A stretch of DNA of 64,000 nt from Gammaproteobacteria bacterium (GTDB lineage Bacteria > Pseudomonadota > Gammaproteobacteria > Pseudomonadales > Azotimanducaceae). The stretch lies in NCBI GenBank assembly GCA_021773565.1, contig JAJFJZ010000026.1, forward strand, positions 124,001 to 188,000. Direction: 5' to 3'. Below the pieces are notes generated by a model, which worked only from the letters and a program-made list of their open reading frames with translations, did no database searches and had not been told where the DNA came from. The position numbers and the translations under genes are program-made. The first letter of the stretch is position 1. Every line of letters begins with the position of its first letter. Positions 1 through 8,959 of this stretch are shown one piece after another.

Positions 1-1
1 A

Positions 2-961
2 CAAGGCATCGAACCTGATGAATCGGGTTCCAACCTGCCCCGGTCCGAACAGAATCCGCCTGCCCTGATAAGCACCCTGCACTACCAACGTGCATACAAA
101 AGCACTTACGAAATTGATTGCCTGAGACAGGCCTCCTCAAAGGCTGTCCTGGGGCATTTCGCAGCAGAAAAAGAATTTCAGGCAGGGGGAAGTGAGTTCG
201 AAATACACCTGGCATATCTATTGGCGAGCAAACAGGTTGAATCCGACTTGCCATATGGAAATATCGTAGCGCTCAATGAACATGCCGCTACGCTCCACTA
301 CCAACACTACCAGCAAGAAGCAGTTGCGGATCGTCGAAGCTTCCTAATTGATGCCGGTGCGCGCCATATGGGTTATGCGTCCGACATTACCCGTACTTAT
401 GCTGCCAGGAGTAGCAGTGATTTTGCCAGTCTTATAACAGCACTTGACGCGCGACAGAGAGAATTGGTTGGCATGGTTAAACCCGGGCTCAACTATTATG
501 ATCTGCACGTAAAGATGCACTATTTAATAGCTGATATTCTGGTCGAGTTCGGAATTGTGAAGTGTGATGCGGAGACGGCATTTGAAAGAGAAATCACGGA
601 CACATTTTTTCCGCATGGCGTCGGGCATTTTCTGGGTCTGCAAACACACGATGTAGGGGGATGGTTGGGTAGTTCCTCGGAATTTACTAATAACCCGCCC
701 AAACGATTCCCTGCGCTGCGACTAACACGCGATGTTGAAGCCGGACAGGTGTTTACTATAGAACCTGGTATTTACTTCATTCCACTGTTACTGGAATCGC
801 TGAAGAACAGCAAAATGGCAGACTTGATTAGTTGGAAAACAGTAGATCAATTTGTTCCTTTTGGTGGAATTCGTATCGAAGACAATATACTGGTTACCGA
901 GCAGGGCTTTGAAAATTTAACTCGTAATGCATTCGCAGCGTTGACAGACAGCAAGGGATAG
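2..961 (+). CDS. pepQ: Xaa-Pro dipeptidase PepQ (prolidase), 5' end outside window
   Basis: M24-family metallopeptidase that splits X-Pro dipeptides in the cytoplasm. The frame is open from base 2, so the gene starts upstream of the window and only its C-terminal ~320 residues are present; the TTG at 221 is just an internal codon. The pita-bread catalytic domain is intact: the metal-binding DAG...DITR segment (bases ~350-395), HGVGH (~613-627), TIEPG (~757-771) and the final Glu in RIEDN (~872-886) supply the five expected ligands. Length and motifs match bacterial PepQ rather than aminopeptidase P. It ends 5 bp before the DPP-IV-like gene, so the two probably share a transcript for breakdown of proline-containing peptides. 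Function is assigned by family, not by assay. Confidence 0.93.
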   Translation, partial: QGIEPDESGSNLPRSEQNPPALISTLHYQRAYKSTYEIDCLRQASSKAVLGHFAAEKEFQAGGSEFEIHLAYLLASKQVESDLPYGNIVALNEHAATLHYQHYQQEAVADRRSFLIDAGARHMGYASDITRTYAARSSSDFASLITALDARQRELVGMVKPGLNYYDLHVKMHYLIADILVEFGIVKCDAETAFEREITDTFFPHGVGHFLGLQTHDVGGWLGSSSEFTNNPPKRFPALRLTRDVEAGQVFTIEPGIYFIPLLLESLKNSKMADLISWKTVDQFVPFGGIRIEDNILVTEQGFENLTRNAFAALTDSKG

Positions 962-966
962 GCGCA

Positions 967-3162
967 ATGCTCGAACTAAGCATCGAACAGGTCTTTGGTA
1001 AAATCCCTCTGGATGGCAGCCTGCCGATTCAGCCCGGTTTTTCTCCTGATGGCTTGCAACTGGCGTTTCTGCAGCAAGGTAGAGATGACCGTGAGCGATT
1101 GGACCTTTGGAACTTTGACCTCCACACAAAAACCAGCCAGGAGCTGGTCAACGTCTCTACAATGCCACAGTTCTCCAAAAATTCGGGACGAATTAAAACG
1201 GATGAAGAAAAAGCGGAAGCAGAACGCAGGAGAATGTTCAATTCAGGAATAACTTCCTATTTTTGGCATCCGGATGGCAATGCGATTTTGTTTCCCGTGG
1301 ACGGCGCTTTGTATATATTTTTGTTAGCCTCAAAATCCGTTCGCTGCATTACGCCTGAGGGTACTCGACAAACTGATTTTACAATCTCGCCGACGGGCAA
1401 CCAGCTTACCTATGTACGCGGTGGAGAACTATACCTGTGTTTAGTTGCCGATGGGACAGAAACACGGCTTACTCATAGTGCTAGTGCTACCTGCACGAAT
1501 GGCCTGGCTAGCTTCATCGCGCAAGAAGAAATGCACTTGTTCGAAGGACATTGGTGGGCACCGGACGGCCATTCAATTGTGTATATGGAAAATGATACCA
1601 GCAAGATTCCTGTATCACAGCGCTACGAAATAGATGCCGATAAATTCCACAGCTACTCCCAACGATACTCCTATGCTGGCGCACAGAATGTGCGAACCCT
1701 ATTGAAATTAATCAATACTGAAACGATGCAGACCAGGGTCATTCAGTACCATACAAGCGGAGATACCAAACAGGCACCCTATCTTGCCAGAGTGCATTTT
1801 ACACCTGATTCAAAACATCTGTTTTTACAGGTTCAGAGCCGCGACCAAAAAACACTGGAGTTGCTTGCCTATTCCATCGATTCGGAAAGGCTTCAAACTG
1901 TGCTGAAAGAAAACCACTCTACCTGGATAAATTTGCATAACAACCTGCGATTTCTACATGTTCGGGAGCAATCTGACGAGCTCAAGTTTTTGTGGACGTC
2001 AGAGCGGGATGATCTGTCGCAGCTCTATTTATATTCACTTAGCAATAATCGACAGCCCCGTATCGCTTGTGTGCGAGTAAGCGATGGCAGTTTACGGGTT
2101 AACCACATAATTGGAGTTCAAAATGACAAGGTCTATTTTACCGGATGGCGTGATACACCTACAGAACAACACCTATTCGAAATAGGGCAATCCGAAAATT
2201 CGTGTGCTGTACAAATCACACAACAGCCGGGATGGCACGAGTGCCATGCAAATAACCAATGTACAGAGTACGTCGATTGCCACTCCAGCACGGAGCACCC
2301 TCCCTCACTGAAACTACACGCCCTCGCTGGCACTACTGAGTGCATTATTGCACAGAACCTTCTCAACGCTTCGAATGCCTACTATCCCTGGTATGAAAAA
2401 CACTCCCGAGCACAATTGGGACAACTGACTGCCAGGGATGGTCAGGAGTTGCATTTTCGCCTGACTAAACCAACGAAATGTATAAGTGGCGAGCAGTACC
2501 CGGTGATAGTGTACGTATATGGTGGTCCAGGTGTACAGCGTGTCAAAAACGAATGGTGTTCACTGGTTCTGCAGGTGTTTGCCCGCGCAGGATTTGGAGT
2601 ATTTGAGCTGGACAACAGGGGGACTTCCAATCGCTGTAAATCTTTTGAGGACCCAATATTTGGCCAACTTGGAAAAACAGAAATAGAAGACCAAATTCTG
2701 GGTACCACGTTTCTTGGCTCGCTCGACTGGGTAGATCCCGAGCGCATTGGTATTTTTGGACACAGCTATGGCGGGTATATGGCGCTTACGGGTTTATATC
2801 AGGCTCCGGAAATCTTCAAAGCAGGCGTCGCCGTAGCCCCGGTTACCGATTGGCATTTATATGATACGCACTACACGGAACGATATCTGGGATTGCCTGA
2901 AGAAAACCATGCTGGATATCTGGCAAGCAATATCCTTCCATTGAGGGGAAAACTGCGAAGTAAGTTACTGGTTATGCACGGCATGTCGGACGACAACGTA
3001 CTGTTTACCCACAGCACCAGGTTATTCAAGGCCCTACAGGATAATAATTGCCCATTCGAGATGATGACCTACCCCGGTGCAAAGCATGCCATGCAGCAAC
3101 AAAATGTAATGATTCATCGCTTCCATACGATCATAAGCTTTTTTAGACGGGCATTTTACTAA
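967..3162 (+). CDS. S9 family dipeptidyl peptidase IV-like serine peptidase
   Basis: Predicted to remove N-terminal X-Pro dipeptides. Residues 1 to ~460 form the beta-propeller (DPPIV_N), and the alpha/beta-hydrolase domain fills the rest. The Glu-Glu pair that binds the substrate amino terminus in this family is at E187-E188 (QEEM). The catalytic triad is S600 (GHSYGG), D675 (SDDN) and H707 (KHAM). There is no signal peptide or membrane segment at the N-terminus, so I place it in the cytoplasm, unlike the many exported bacterial DPP-IVs. The ATG at 967 follows an AAGGGATAGG stretch that can act as ribosome binding site. It lies 5 bp after pepQ; together they would convert proline-rich oligopeptides to dipeptides and then to free amino acids. 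Confidence 0.92.
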   Translation: MLELSIEQVFGKIPLDGSLPIQPGFSPDGLQLAFLQQGRDDRERLDLWNFDLHTKTSQELVNVSTMPQFSKNSGRIKTDEEKAEAERRRMFNSGITSYFWHPDGNAILFPVDGALYIFLLASKSVRCITPEGTRQTDFTISPTGNQLTYVRGGELYLCLVADGTETRLTHSASATCTNGLASFIAQEEMHLFEGHWWAPDGHSIVYMENDTSKIPVSQRYEIDADKFHSYSQRYSYAGAQNVRTLLKLINTETMQTRVIQYHTSGDTKQAPYLARVHFTPDSKHLFLQVQSRDQKTLELLAYSIDSERLQTVLKENHSTWINLHNNLRFLHVREQSDELKFLWTSERDDLSQLYLYSLSNNRQPRIACVRVSDGSLRVNHIIGVQNDKVYFTGWRDTPTEQHLFEIGQSENSCAVQITQQPGWHECHANNQCTEYVDCHSSTEHPPSLKLHALAGTTECIIAQNLLNASNAYYPWYEKHSRAQLGQLTARDGQELHFRLTKPTKCISGEQYPVIVYVYGGPGVQRVKNEWCSLVLQVFARAGFGVFELDNRGTSNRCKSFEDPIFGQLGKTEIEDQILGTTFLGSLDWVDPERIGIFGHSYGGYMALTGLYQAPEIFKAGVAVAPVTDWHLYDTHYTERYLGLPEENHAGYLASNILPLRGKLRSKLLVMHGMSDDNVLFTHSTRLFKALQDNNCPFEMMTYPGAKHAMQQQNVMIHRFHTIISFFRRAFY

Positions 3163-3201
3163 ACAAAAGAATGAGTTTCTGACCGGTTAACGCGCAAGCA
3201 A

Positions 3202-3552
3202 TTACATTGTATGTGTATGTCGGTCTGACTGCAGGGCACCCGCCAGATACGCTTCTATTTTATTACGCGCCATATCGTCCTGATCATTAAACTGCACCCC
3301 GATACCAGCAGCACGATTTCCCTGTGCGCCCTTGGGGGTAACCCAAACTACCTTTCCTGCAACAGGAATTTTTTCGGGTTCGTCCATTAGATTCAGAAGC
3401 ATAAATACTTCATCATTGAGCGTGTAGTCTTTTTTGGTAGGAATAAACAACCCGCCATTTTTCACAAAGGGCATATATGCAGCGTACAATACAGCCTTGT
3501 CTTTTATCGCCAGAGACAATATTCCGTTTCTTGCTCCACGTTTAGCTGACAT
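3202..3552 (-). CDS. pilZ: Type IV pilus assembly protein PilZ
   Basis: 116-residue cytoplasmic PilZ of the type IV pilus class, needed for pilus biogenesis in Pseudomonas and Xanthomonas. The order GARNGILSL, AYMPF, NGGLFIPT, LMDEPEKIPVAGKVVW and GIGVQF follows Pseudomonas PilZ almost residue for residue. Like that founding member it lacks the RxxxR and N/DxSxxG motifs that bind cyclic-di-GMP, so it should act by protein contact (PilB/FimX in known systems). It is the last gene of the acpP-fabF-mltG-tmk-holB run, 108 bp after holB, the same place as in Pseudomonas. No other pilus gene is in the window. Confidence 0.95.
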   Translation of the reverse strand: MSAKRGARNGILSLAIKDKAVLYAAYMPFVKNGGLFIPTKKDYTLNDEVFMLLNLMDEPEKIPVAGKVVWVTPKGAQGNRAAGIGVQFNDQDDMARNKIEAYLAGALQSDRHTHTM

Positions 3553-3660
3553 ATTCCGCGCTTCCGATTCGTAAAAAGCAGACTCTGAATCTACTACGTA
3601 ATTACCATTTGTAAAGGATGCATTGCACAGCGATTGGAATCAATGCGTACCACACTTTTG

Positions 3661-4638
3661 TTAACTGCGTACCAGTTCACACCAACGTAACAACAATCGC
3701 TCCAGTAAAAGGCCCTGATTGGTGTTACTGGTGCTGTGTACGAGTTTTCGCGCCCAAAGTAATTCATCCCAAAACGATAAAAGTGCTAACTGTGATGTAT
3801 TGTCAAAACTGCTGGTCAGTGGCTGCAGGTAGCTGTCCAGGCTCTCGCTACCCTTCCAGACATTGTTTTTACTTTGTGTCAGGGCGTTCAGGTAACGCAT
3901 CCAGCGCGACAATACCGTGTCCAGGTCCAACTTCAGCCAGTTTTGCACAATACTGCCGTTTCGCAGGGGCGTCACTATGGCTGATACAAGATCGGGTAAC
4001 AAGCCTTTCTCCCCGCGCTGGACAGCTTGCAGCACAAAAATTGGTGCATCACCAAACTCGAACAACAATATATTCAACTCATCCTCGGTTATTCGGACTG
4101 CCCCTGATACCTTGGACGCTACCTGTGCCCTCACCCAGTTAAGGTTTTCATCTTTACCCATCGGCCGTATAGGCAAAGATTGGCACCTGCTACGGATGGT
4201 AGGGAGTAAGTCCTGATGAGAATTTGTCGACAAAATCAGCAGACATTCACCAGGGGGCTCTTCGAGAGTTTTGAGCAAAGCATTGGCAGCATTTATGTTC
4301 ATCATGTGAGCATCGATTATTACCGCAACTTTTCTATCCGCCTTATGACAGGTTTGAAGTACGAAATTTCTCAGAACTCGAATCTGCTCTACCTTGATCT
4401 GCTTGCCGGGTGCTTCCGGCTGTAACCAGTGAAAATCAGGATGAACGACATGTGCTCCTGAATCAGCCTGCAACTCTTCGGTGTCCAGACCCACAAAATG
4501 TCCCGCTATTGCACTCGCAAGCTCTGCCTCCCCCCAGCCCGGTGCGCCATAAATCAGCACCGCATGTGCCAACTGATTCACTTGGGCAGAGTGAATAATT
4601 CGGTCATAGGCCGGTTTAAGCCAAGGCGCTGAGTTCAT
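3661..4638 (-). CDS. holB: DNA polymerase III delta-prime subunit
   Basis: Clamp-loader subunit of the replicative polymerase, 325 residues. Visible features are the P-loop-like GAPGWGE at 31-37, which lacks the catalytic Lys as expected for delta-prime, the N(A/I)NAANALLKTLEEPP segment at ~116-129, and the SRC arginine-finger motif at 150-152. The zinc module normally found between the P-loop and the HPDF segment (four Cys in E. coli and Pseudomonas) is missing: residues 46-66 contain no Cys. The start overlaps the tmk stop by 4 bp, so translation is probably coupled. Identity rests on order (tmk-holB-pilZ) and motifs; the dnaX product would also have a real Walker A Lys, which this lacks. 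Confidence 0.93.
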   Translation of the reverse strand: MNSAPWLKPAYDRIIHSAQVNQLAHAVLIYGAPGWGEAELASAIAGHFVGLDTEELQADSGAHVVHPDFHWLQPEAPGKQIKVEQIRVLRNFVLQTCHKADRKVAVIIDAHMMNINAANALLKTLEEPPGECLLILSTNSHQDLLPTIRSRCQSLPIRPMGKDENLNWVRAQVASKVSGAVRITEDELNILLFEFGDAPIFVLQAVQRGEKGLLPDLVSAIVTPLRNGSIVQNWLKLDLDTVLSRWMRYLNALTQSKNNVWKGSESLDSYLQPLTSSFDNTSQLALLSFWDELLWARKLVHSTSNTNQGLLLERLLLRWCELVRS

Positions 4639-5270
4639 GCCATATTAGCCTTACTCATAAATTCTGATAAACAGTCCCTGATATCCTGTTGCACATCATC
4701 CAGGCTCTGAGAGGCGTCGATGATTCTAAATCTGGCTTGTCCGCTGGCGCGCAATAGATAGGCATTACGCACATTTTCAAAAAAAAGTTTCTTCTCTACT
4801 TCAAAGCGATCCAGCTCACGAGATTGAATTCTGGAAAGGGCCAACTCAACCGGCATATCCAGGTAAAGGGTTAAATTGGGTTGCAAATCGCCGTGTACCA
4901 TCTCCTCCAATTGTTCAAGCACCGACACGGACACTCCCCTTCCACCACCCTGGTACGCGAAACTTGCATCGGTAAATCGATCACAAAGTACCCACTGGCC
5001 TTTTTTTAACGCAGGCCTAATAACGTGATTAACATGCTGCGCCCGTGCAGCAAACACCATCAAGGCTTCGGCCAGAGGGTGAACTTGTTCATCCCGTTTT
5101 TCGAGCAGCATATTTCGCAGGGATTCGGCGAGCGGCGTTCCGCCAGGTTCCCGGGTACGAATATAGGAAACGTCATTTTCCTGCAAAATGGATTCAATCA
5201 GATTGGCATTTGTTGTCTTACCAACCCCTTCACAGCCTTCCAGAGTTAAAAACATTCCTTGCCCAGTCAC
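4635..5270 (-). CDS. tmk: Thymidylate kinase
   Basis: Phosphorylates dTMP to dTDP in the dTTP pathway. It is 211 residues, the normal length. The P-loop GCEGVGKTT is at residues 12-20, the TREPGGTPLAE segment that binds dTMP is near residue 39, and DRFTDAS with the following YQGGGRG covers the DR(Y/F) and substrate region. There is no Arg in the P-loop at the position used by yeast-type enzymes, and the basic residues sit in the LID region (RIQSRELDRFE), as in E. coli-type kinases. Start and stop both overlap neighbours by 4 bp (mltG upstream, holB downstream), typical of this conserved operon. Confidence 0.96.
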   Translation of the reverse strand: MTGQGMFLTLEGCEGVGKTTNANLIESILQENDVSYIRTREPGGTPLAESLRNMLLEKRDEQVHPLAEALMVFAARAQHVNHVIRPALKKGQWVLCDRFTDASFAYQGGGRGVSVSVLEQLEEMVHGDLQPNLTLYLDMPVELALSRIQSRELDRFEVEKKLFFENVRNAYLLRASGQARFRIIDASQSLDDVQQDIRDCLSEFMSKANMA

Positions 5271-6301
5271 TGAGTTTGCTTCTCCAACTGATATCGTCGC
5301 ACTGCGGTTAAGTGATCGTCCAGATTATCAGAGAATTGGCTGCTGCCATCCCCTTTTCCAACAAAATAGAGCAATTTGCCCGCACTTGGATGCAATGCGG
5401 CCCGAATGGACGCCAGACCTGGTAAGGCAATTGGAGAGGGCGGCAAACCCCTACGCATGTAAGTATTATATTCACCATCTGTATCCAGATGTTTACGCGT
5501 TAGATTGCCGTCAAAGGATTTACCCAAACCATATATTATCGTTGGGTCCGTTTGTAATCGCATATTCCTTTTCAAACGATTGTTAAAAACCTGGGATATA
5601 TGTGCTCTCTCAGAATCCTTACCGGTTTCTTTTTCAATTATCGATGCAAGCGTAAGGGCATCAAACTTGCTTCTCAATGGCAGGTTCTCTGCGCGCTCTG
5701 GCCACTCCCGACTTATCACAAACTGCATTTTTTTATATGCCCTGATCAGAATACTCAAGTCGCTATCTCCGCGCACGTACTGATAGGTATCCGGAAAAAA
5801 CTGTCCTTCCGTTGTGGGTGCGTCAATCTGCAACCAGGCTACGAGCTTCATATCCGACCAGCCAGCTGTTTCAGAAACCATATTTTTAATACTCGACAGG
5901 GAACTGCGAAGCTGATCCACAGTCCAGCCTTCCTGAATACGAAACGAATATTTTACTACTTGACCGGAGGCTAGATGGCGACTGATTTGTTCTGGCGTCA
6001 TCCCGGGAACAATCATAAATTCACCGGCCTTGATGGCTGTGTCCAGACCCGTGTATCTGGCGTGTACTACCCACAATCTGAATTGAAGTGTGCTCATATC
6101 TCCTACATGCCTGGAGATTTTGTCCCCCACAGTCGCAAAAGTAGCGCCCGTTTCCAATTCCAGCAAAAACTCTTTTTCAATGGACATGGGCTTATAAAGC
6201 CAGCTATATGCGGTGTGAAGCTGTACACCAAGAAACAGTAAAACAGCAATCACCAGAAATAAGCCTGGAAGTAGAAGAATCCTGGCGTTGAAGTATTTCA
6301 A
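5267..6301 (-). CDS. mltG: Endolytic murein transglycosylase MltG
   Basis: Inner-membrane lytic transglycosylase (YceG family) that cuts nascent peptidoglycan and is proposed to terminate glycan strands. It is 344 residues with one N-terminal membrane helix (~6-28), a LysM-like region, and the catalytic domain containing LTLASIIEKET, in which E223 is the predicted catalytic Glu. NPTIIYGL-like and LPPSPIALPGLASI segments (the latter ~290-303) are also family hallmarks. It follows fabF by 17 bp. In most relatives pabC lies between fabF and mltG; here nothing separates them. Confidence 0.95.
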   Translation of the reverse strand: MKYFNARILLLPGLFLVIAVLLFLGVQLHTAYSWLYKPMSIEKEFLLELETGATFATVGDKISRHVGDMSTLQFRLWVVHARYTGLDTAIKAGEFMIVPGMTPEQISRHLASGQVVKYSFRIQEGWTVDQLRSSLSSIKNMVSETAGWSDMKLVAWLQIDAPTTEGQFFPDTYQYVRGDSDLSILIRAYKKMQFVISREWPERAENLPLRSKFDALTLASIIEKETGKDSERAHISQVFNNRLKRNMRLQTDPTIIYGLGKSFDGNLTRKHLDTDGEYNTYMRRGLPPSPIALPGLASIRAALHPSAGKLLYFVGKGDGSSQFSDNLDDHLTAVRRYQLEKQTQ

Positions 6302-6318
6302 AATTACTGTTCCGTTTT

Positions 6319-7554
6319 TTAGACCTGACGGAAGATCACAGTCGCATTGGTTCCGCCGAAACCAAAGGAGTTGGAAAGTGCGTATGCCATTGGTATATCT
6401 CTTGCTGTATGCGGAATATAATCCAGATCACATTCATCCCCCGGGTTGTCCAGGTTTATGGTGCCAGGTGCTATCTGGTATTTAAGAGCTAGTACCGAAT
6501 AGACTGCCTCTACTGCACCAGCGGCACCCAGTAAATGTCCGGTCATGGACTTCGTCGAACTAACAGGAATTTTAGTACTGTTTCCAAACACGGTTTTAAT
6601 CGCACGCGTTTCTGCAACATCTCCTTGTGGTGTGGAAGTTCCGTGGGCGTTTATATATTGCACTTTGTCCGGGTTTAATTTTGCATCATTTAGCGCATTT
6701 TTCATGCACGCGACAAAGCCCTCTCCATTATCGCAGGGACTTGTAATGTGGTGCGCATCTGCACTCATACCAAAACCTACCACCTCAGCGTAAACTCGGG
6801 CACCTCGGGCTTTAGCCTGCTCATACTCTTCAAGCACCAGGACAGCTGCGCCATCCCCCAGTACAAATCCGTCCCTATCGCGGTCCCAGGGGCGGCTGGC
6901 AGCCTCTGGATCATCATTTCGACTGGACAGGGCTTTCATGTTTGCAAATCCACCGATAGTAATTGGTGAGGTAGCCCACTCAGCACCCCCGACGATCATT
7001 GTATCAGCCTCACCCCACTGAATTAGGCGAGCACCGATTCCGAGATTATGTGTACCAGTAGTACAGGCAGTAGTCACAGCAAGATTGGGACCAGAAAACC
7101 CATAACGAATGGAAAGATTTCCGGATATCATATTTATTACGGCAGAAGGCACAAAAAATGGTGAAATACGACGTGGCCCGCGTTGTACGTATGTATCGCG
7201 AGTAGCTTCGATGGTATTGATGCCACCTATGCCTGATCCTACTGAAACTCCGATTCGGGCTGGATCAAGCCCTGCTGAATCAATGCCCGCATCCTGAACC
7301 GCCTGAACGCCTGCAACCACTCCGTATTGAATGAACTGATCCAATCGACGCGCTTCTTTAGCATCCATATAGGGACTGAGATCGAAATTCTTTATTTCAG
7401 CGGCAATTTTTACGGAATGGTGTTCAGGGTTAAAGCACTGAATACCAGATACACCACTCTTGCCTTTGAGGATCGCGCTCCAGTTATCCTCAATATTGTT
7501 TCCAATCGGAGTGATAGCGCCTAATCCTGTAACTACAACCCGACGTCTGTCCAT
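6319..7554 (-). CDS. fabF: Beta-ketoacyl-ACP synthase II
   Basis: Elongating condensing enzyme of type II fatty acid synthesis; joins malonyl-ACP to acyl-ACP. It is 411 residues. The thiolase-fold catalytic set is complete: C164 (TTACTTG), H304 (NAHGTSTP), K335 and H340 (STKSMTGH). The glycine-rich SFGFGGTNATV end is intact. FabF is preferred over FabB because of its neighbour acpP and its resemblance to the E. coli FabF start (RRVVVTGLG). It lies 112 bp downstream of acpP and heads mltG-tmk-holB-pilZ. Confidence 0.96.
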   Translation of the reverse strand: MDRRRVVVTGLGAITPIGNNIEDNWSAILKGKSGVSGIQCFNPEHHSVKIAAEIKNFDLSPYMDAKEARRLDQFIQYGVVAGVQAVQDAGIDSAGLDPARIGVSVGSGIGGINTIEATRDTYVQRGPRRISPFFVPSAVINMISGNLSIRYGFSGPNLAVTTACTTGTHNLGIGARLIQWGEADTMIVGGAEWATSPITIGGFANMKALSSRNDDPEAASRPWDRDRDGFVLGDGAAVLVLEEYEQAKARGARVYAEVVGFGMSADAHHITSPCDNGEGFVACMKNALNDAKLNPDKVQYINAHGTSTPQGDVAETRAIKTVFGNSTKIPVSSTKSMTGHLLGAAGAVEAVYSVLALKYQIAPGTINLDNPGDECDLDYIPHTARDIPMAYALSNSFGFGGTNATVIFRQV

Positions 7555-7666
7555 CCACCGGACTCCTCAATCTCTATAATTTTCTTATCTGCCCGGCAGC
7601 AAAGCTATTCTGAACATTTAGTGACCGGCTGGATATTCAAGGGCAGAAAATTACATTTGTCGTAAC

Positions 7667-7900
7667 TTACTGATGGGCAAGAATATAACTTACGGCGTCT
7701 TTCACCGTTGTAATGCGCTCTGCTTCTTCATCAGGAATCTCGGTTTCGAATTCCTCCTCCAAAGCCATAACCAGTTCTACGGTGTCCAGGGAATCTGCAC
7801 CGAGGTCTTCCACAAAAGAAGCCTCTTCCTTCACTTCCTCTTCCTTTACACCTAACTGTTCACAGATCAGTTTTTTGACCCTTTCTTCAACGCTACTCAT
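7667..7900 (-). CDS. acpP: Acyl carrier protein
   Basis: 77-residue acidic carrier of fatty acyl chains. The phosphopantetheine attachment serine is S37 in GADSLDTVE. Sequence and length are those of housekeeping gammaproteobacterial AcpP. It is followed by fabF as usual. Upstream, the 221 bp to rpmF hold no gene, although plsX, fabD and fabG normally lie there; see the finding. A promoter-like sequence sits ~50 bp upstream of the start. Confidence 0.97.
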   Translation of the reverse strand: MSSVEERVKKLICEQLGVKEEEVKEEASFVEDLGADSLDTVELVMALEEEFETEIPDEEAERITTVKDAVSYILAHQ

Positions 7901-7947
7901 AGCTAGAATTTCTCCAATTTGGAATCTAATACAGCAGGGCAGCGCGT

Positions 7948-7976
7948 AGTTTATAGAGTGACCAAATGCTATTCAA
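7948..7976 (-). promoter_or_regulatory. Candidate sigma-70 promoter for acpP
   Basis: On the minus strand TTGAAT (7976-7971) is followed after 17 bp by TAAACT (7953-7948); an alternative -10, TATAAA, gives a 15 bp gap. It lies in the gene-free stretch between rpmF and acpP, where a promoter is expected because ACP is made in excess over its neighbours. The match is fair, not strong. Confidence 0.35.
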
Positions 7977-8121
7977 GCGAATAGGCCTCTTCAAAAACCG
8001 CTCCAATGCGTGTATAGGAAACCCCGATTACATTCTGAATTTTCCCAGAATGCCACCCGGACATCTTCCCGTGTTGTGTGTGATATTACTTACTTCCCTT
8101 GACTTAAGGATTTAGTGCAAC

Positions 8122-8298
8122 CTACTCGCTTTCTCCCAGTACCCTTTGACCCTTGTAAAAACCATCAGCGCTCACATGATGGCGTCTGTGGGTTTCACCC
8201 GAAGTTGGGTCAATTGATAAGGTGGGGTTGGCCAGCTTGTCATGCATTCTTCTGTTTCCGCGTCGAGCACGGCTTACTTTACTTTTTTGTACAGCCAT
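8122..8298 (-). CDS. rpmF: 50S ribosomal protein L32
   Basis: 58 residues, easily missed for its size. The product begins [17 protein letters not shown], carries the conserved [11 protein letters not shown] segment and ends VLGESE. This is clear L32 of the zinc-free type, as no Cys is present. The ATG is preceded by GGAGACAGGCAAAA, a good ribosome binding site. It follows yceD by 15 bp, the conserved yceD-rpmF pair; the operon normally continues into plsX and the fab genes, but here the next gene is acpP. Confidence 0.97.
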   Translation of the reverse strand: MAVQKSKVSRARRGNRRMHDKLANPTLSIDPTSGETHRRHHVSADGFYKGQRVLGESE

Positions 8299-8313
8299 TT
8301 TTGCCTGTCTCCT

Positions 8314-8820
8314 CTAATTCTTGAATTTCTTCTGCGACCTGAGATTTTCCAGTATCTCAAAAGGGTTCGGTCTATTGTCCTCCACAGCTTCTTCCTGAAA
8401 TTGAAACTGTGGCGTGTATTCACAGGTATCCGGATCAGTACATACCTGCTCGGGAATACCTAAAATCAAATCATCCTCAATCAAATCAACGATTGATATA
8501 GTGTCACCTTCCGTCACTATAGCATCCAGATCTTCCAGTTCGTTTGCACGTTTTTCGCTCGAAACAATCGCCAGCTCTATTGGAGTAACCAATTTACGTG
8601 GCACATCCCTGAGGCAACGCTGACAAACCAGACTAATATTGTTGCGGGCCTCACCCTTAACCACTGCCTGACCATCCTGGTCGAAGCAAAAATTGAGGTA
8701 AAAATGCACATCGTCGCCGTTTTTGCCAAGCTTTCTATAGCGTTCAAATTCTGATACCGGCACCCTGCCCTCAATAAGCGCTTGTTTTTTACACAGTTTT
8801 TTAGGTGTTAATGCCTCCAT
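8314..8820 (-). CDS. yceD: YceD family protein (DUF177), 23S rRNA accumulation factor
   Basis: 168-residue protein of the YceD/DUF177 family, linked in E. coli and plants to 23S rRNA accumulation. The family Cys residues are visible as CQRC (~98-101) and CTDPDTC (~138-144), which may form a metal site. I take the ATG at 8820, giving an N-terminus (MEALTPKKL) and length that fit the family. The frame stays open upstream to 9153, but that extension runs antisense through the start of maf and has no family resemblance. Transcribed with rpmF; its promoter should lie in the 139 bp between it and maf. Confidence 0.9.
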   Translation of the reverse strand: MEALTPKKLCKKQALIEGRVPVSEFERYRKLGKNGDDVHFYLNFCFDQDGQAVVKGEARNNISLVCQRCLRDVPRKLVTPIELAIVSSEKRANELEDLDAIVTEGDTISIVDLIEDDLILGIPEQVCTDPDTCEYTPQFQFQEEAVEDNRPNPFEILENLRSQKKFKN

Positions 8821-8959
8821 CCTGCTCTGGTATCTCTGGGCTTGCTCATGGCGCGCGACATCATATGAGTGCGCATGCCTGCTGTCAAAATCTATTTGTT
8901 GTATATCACGACCCAGCTTGCAAAAATCGACTACAAATTCACCAAAATGAAGTCCAAAT

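Noticed and set aside
8031-8052. CATTCTG/CAGAATG hairpin between rpmF and acpP as the rpmF terminator
   Set aside because: 7-bp stem without a following T run; probably chance.
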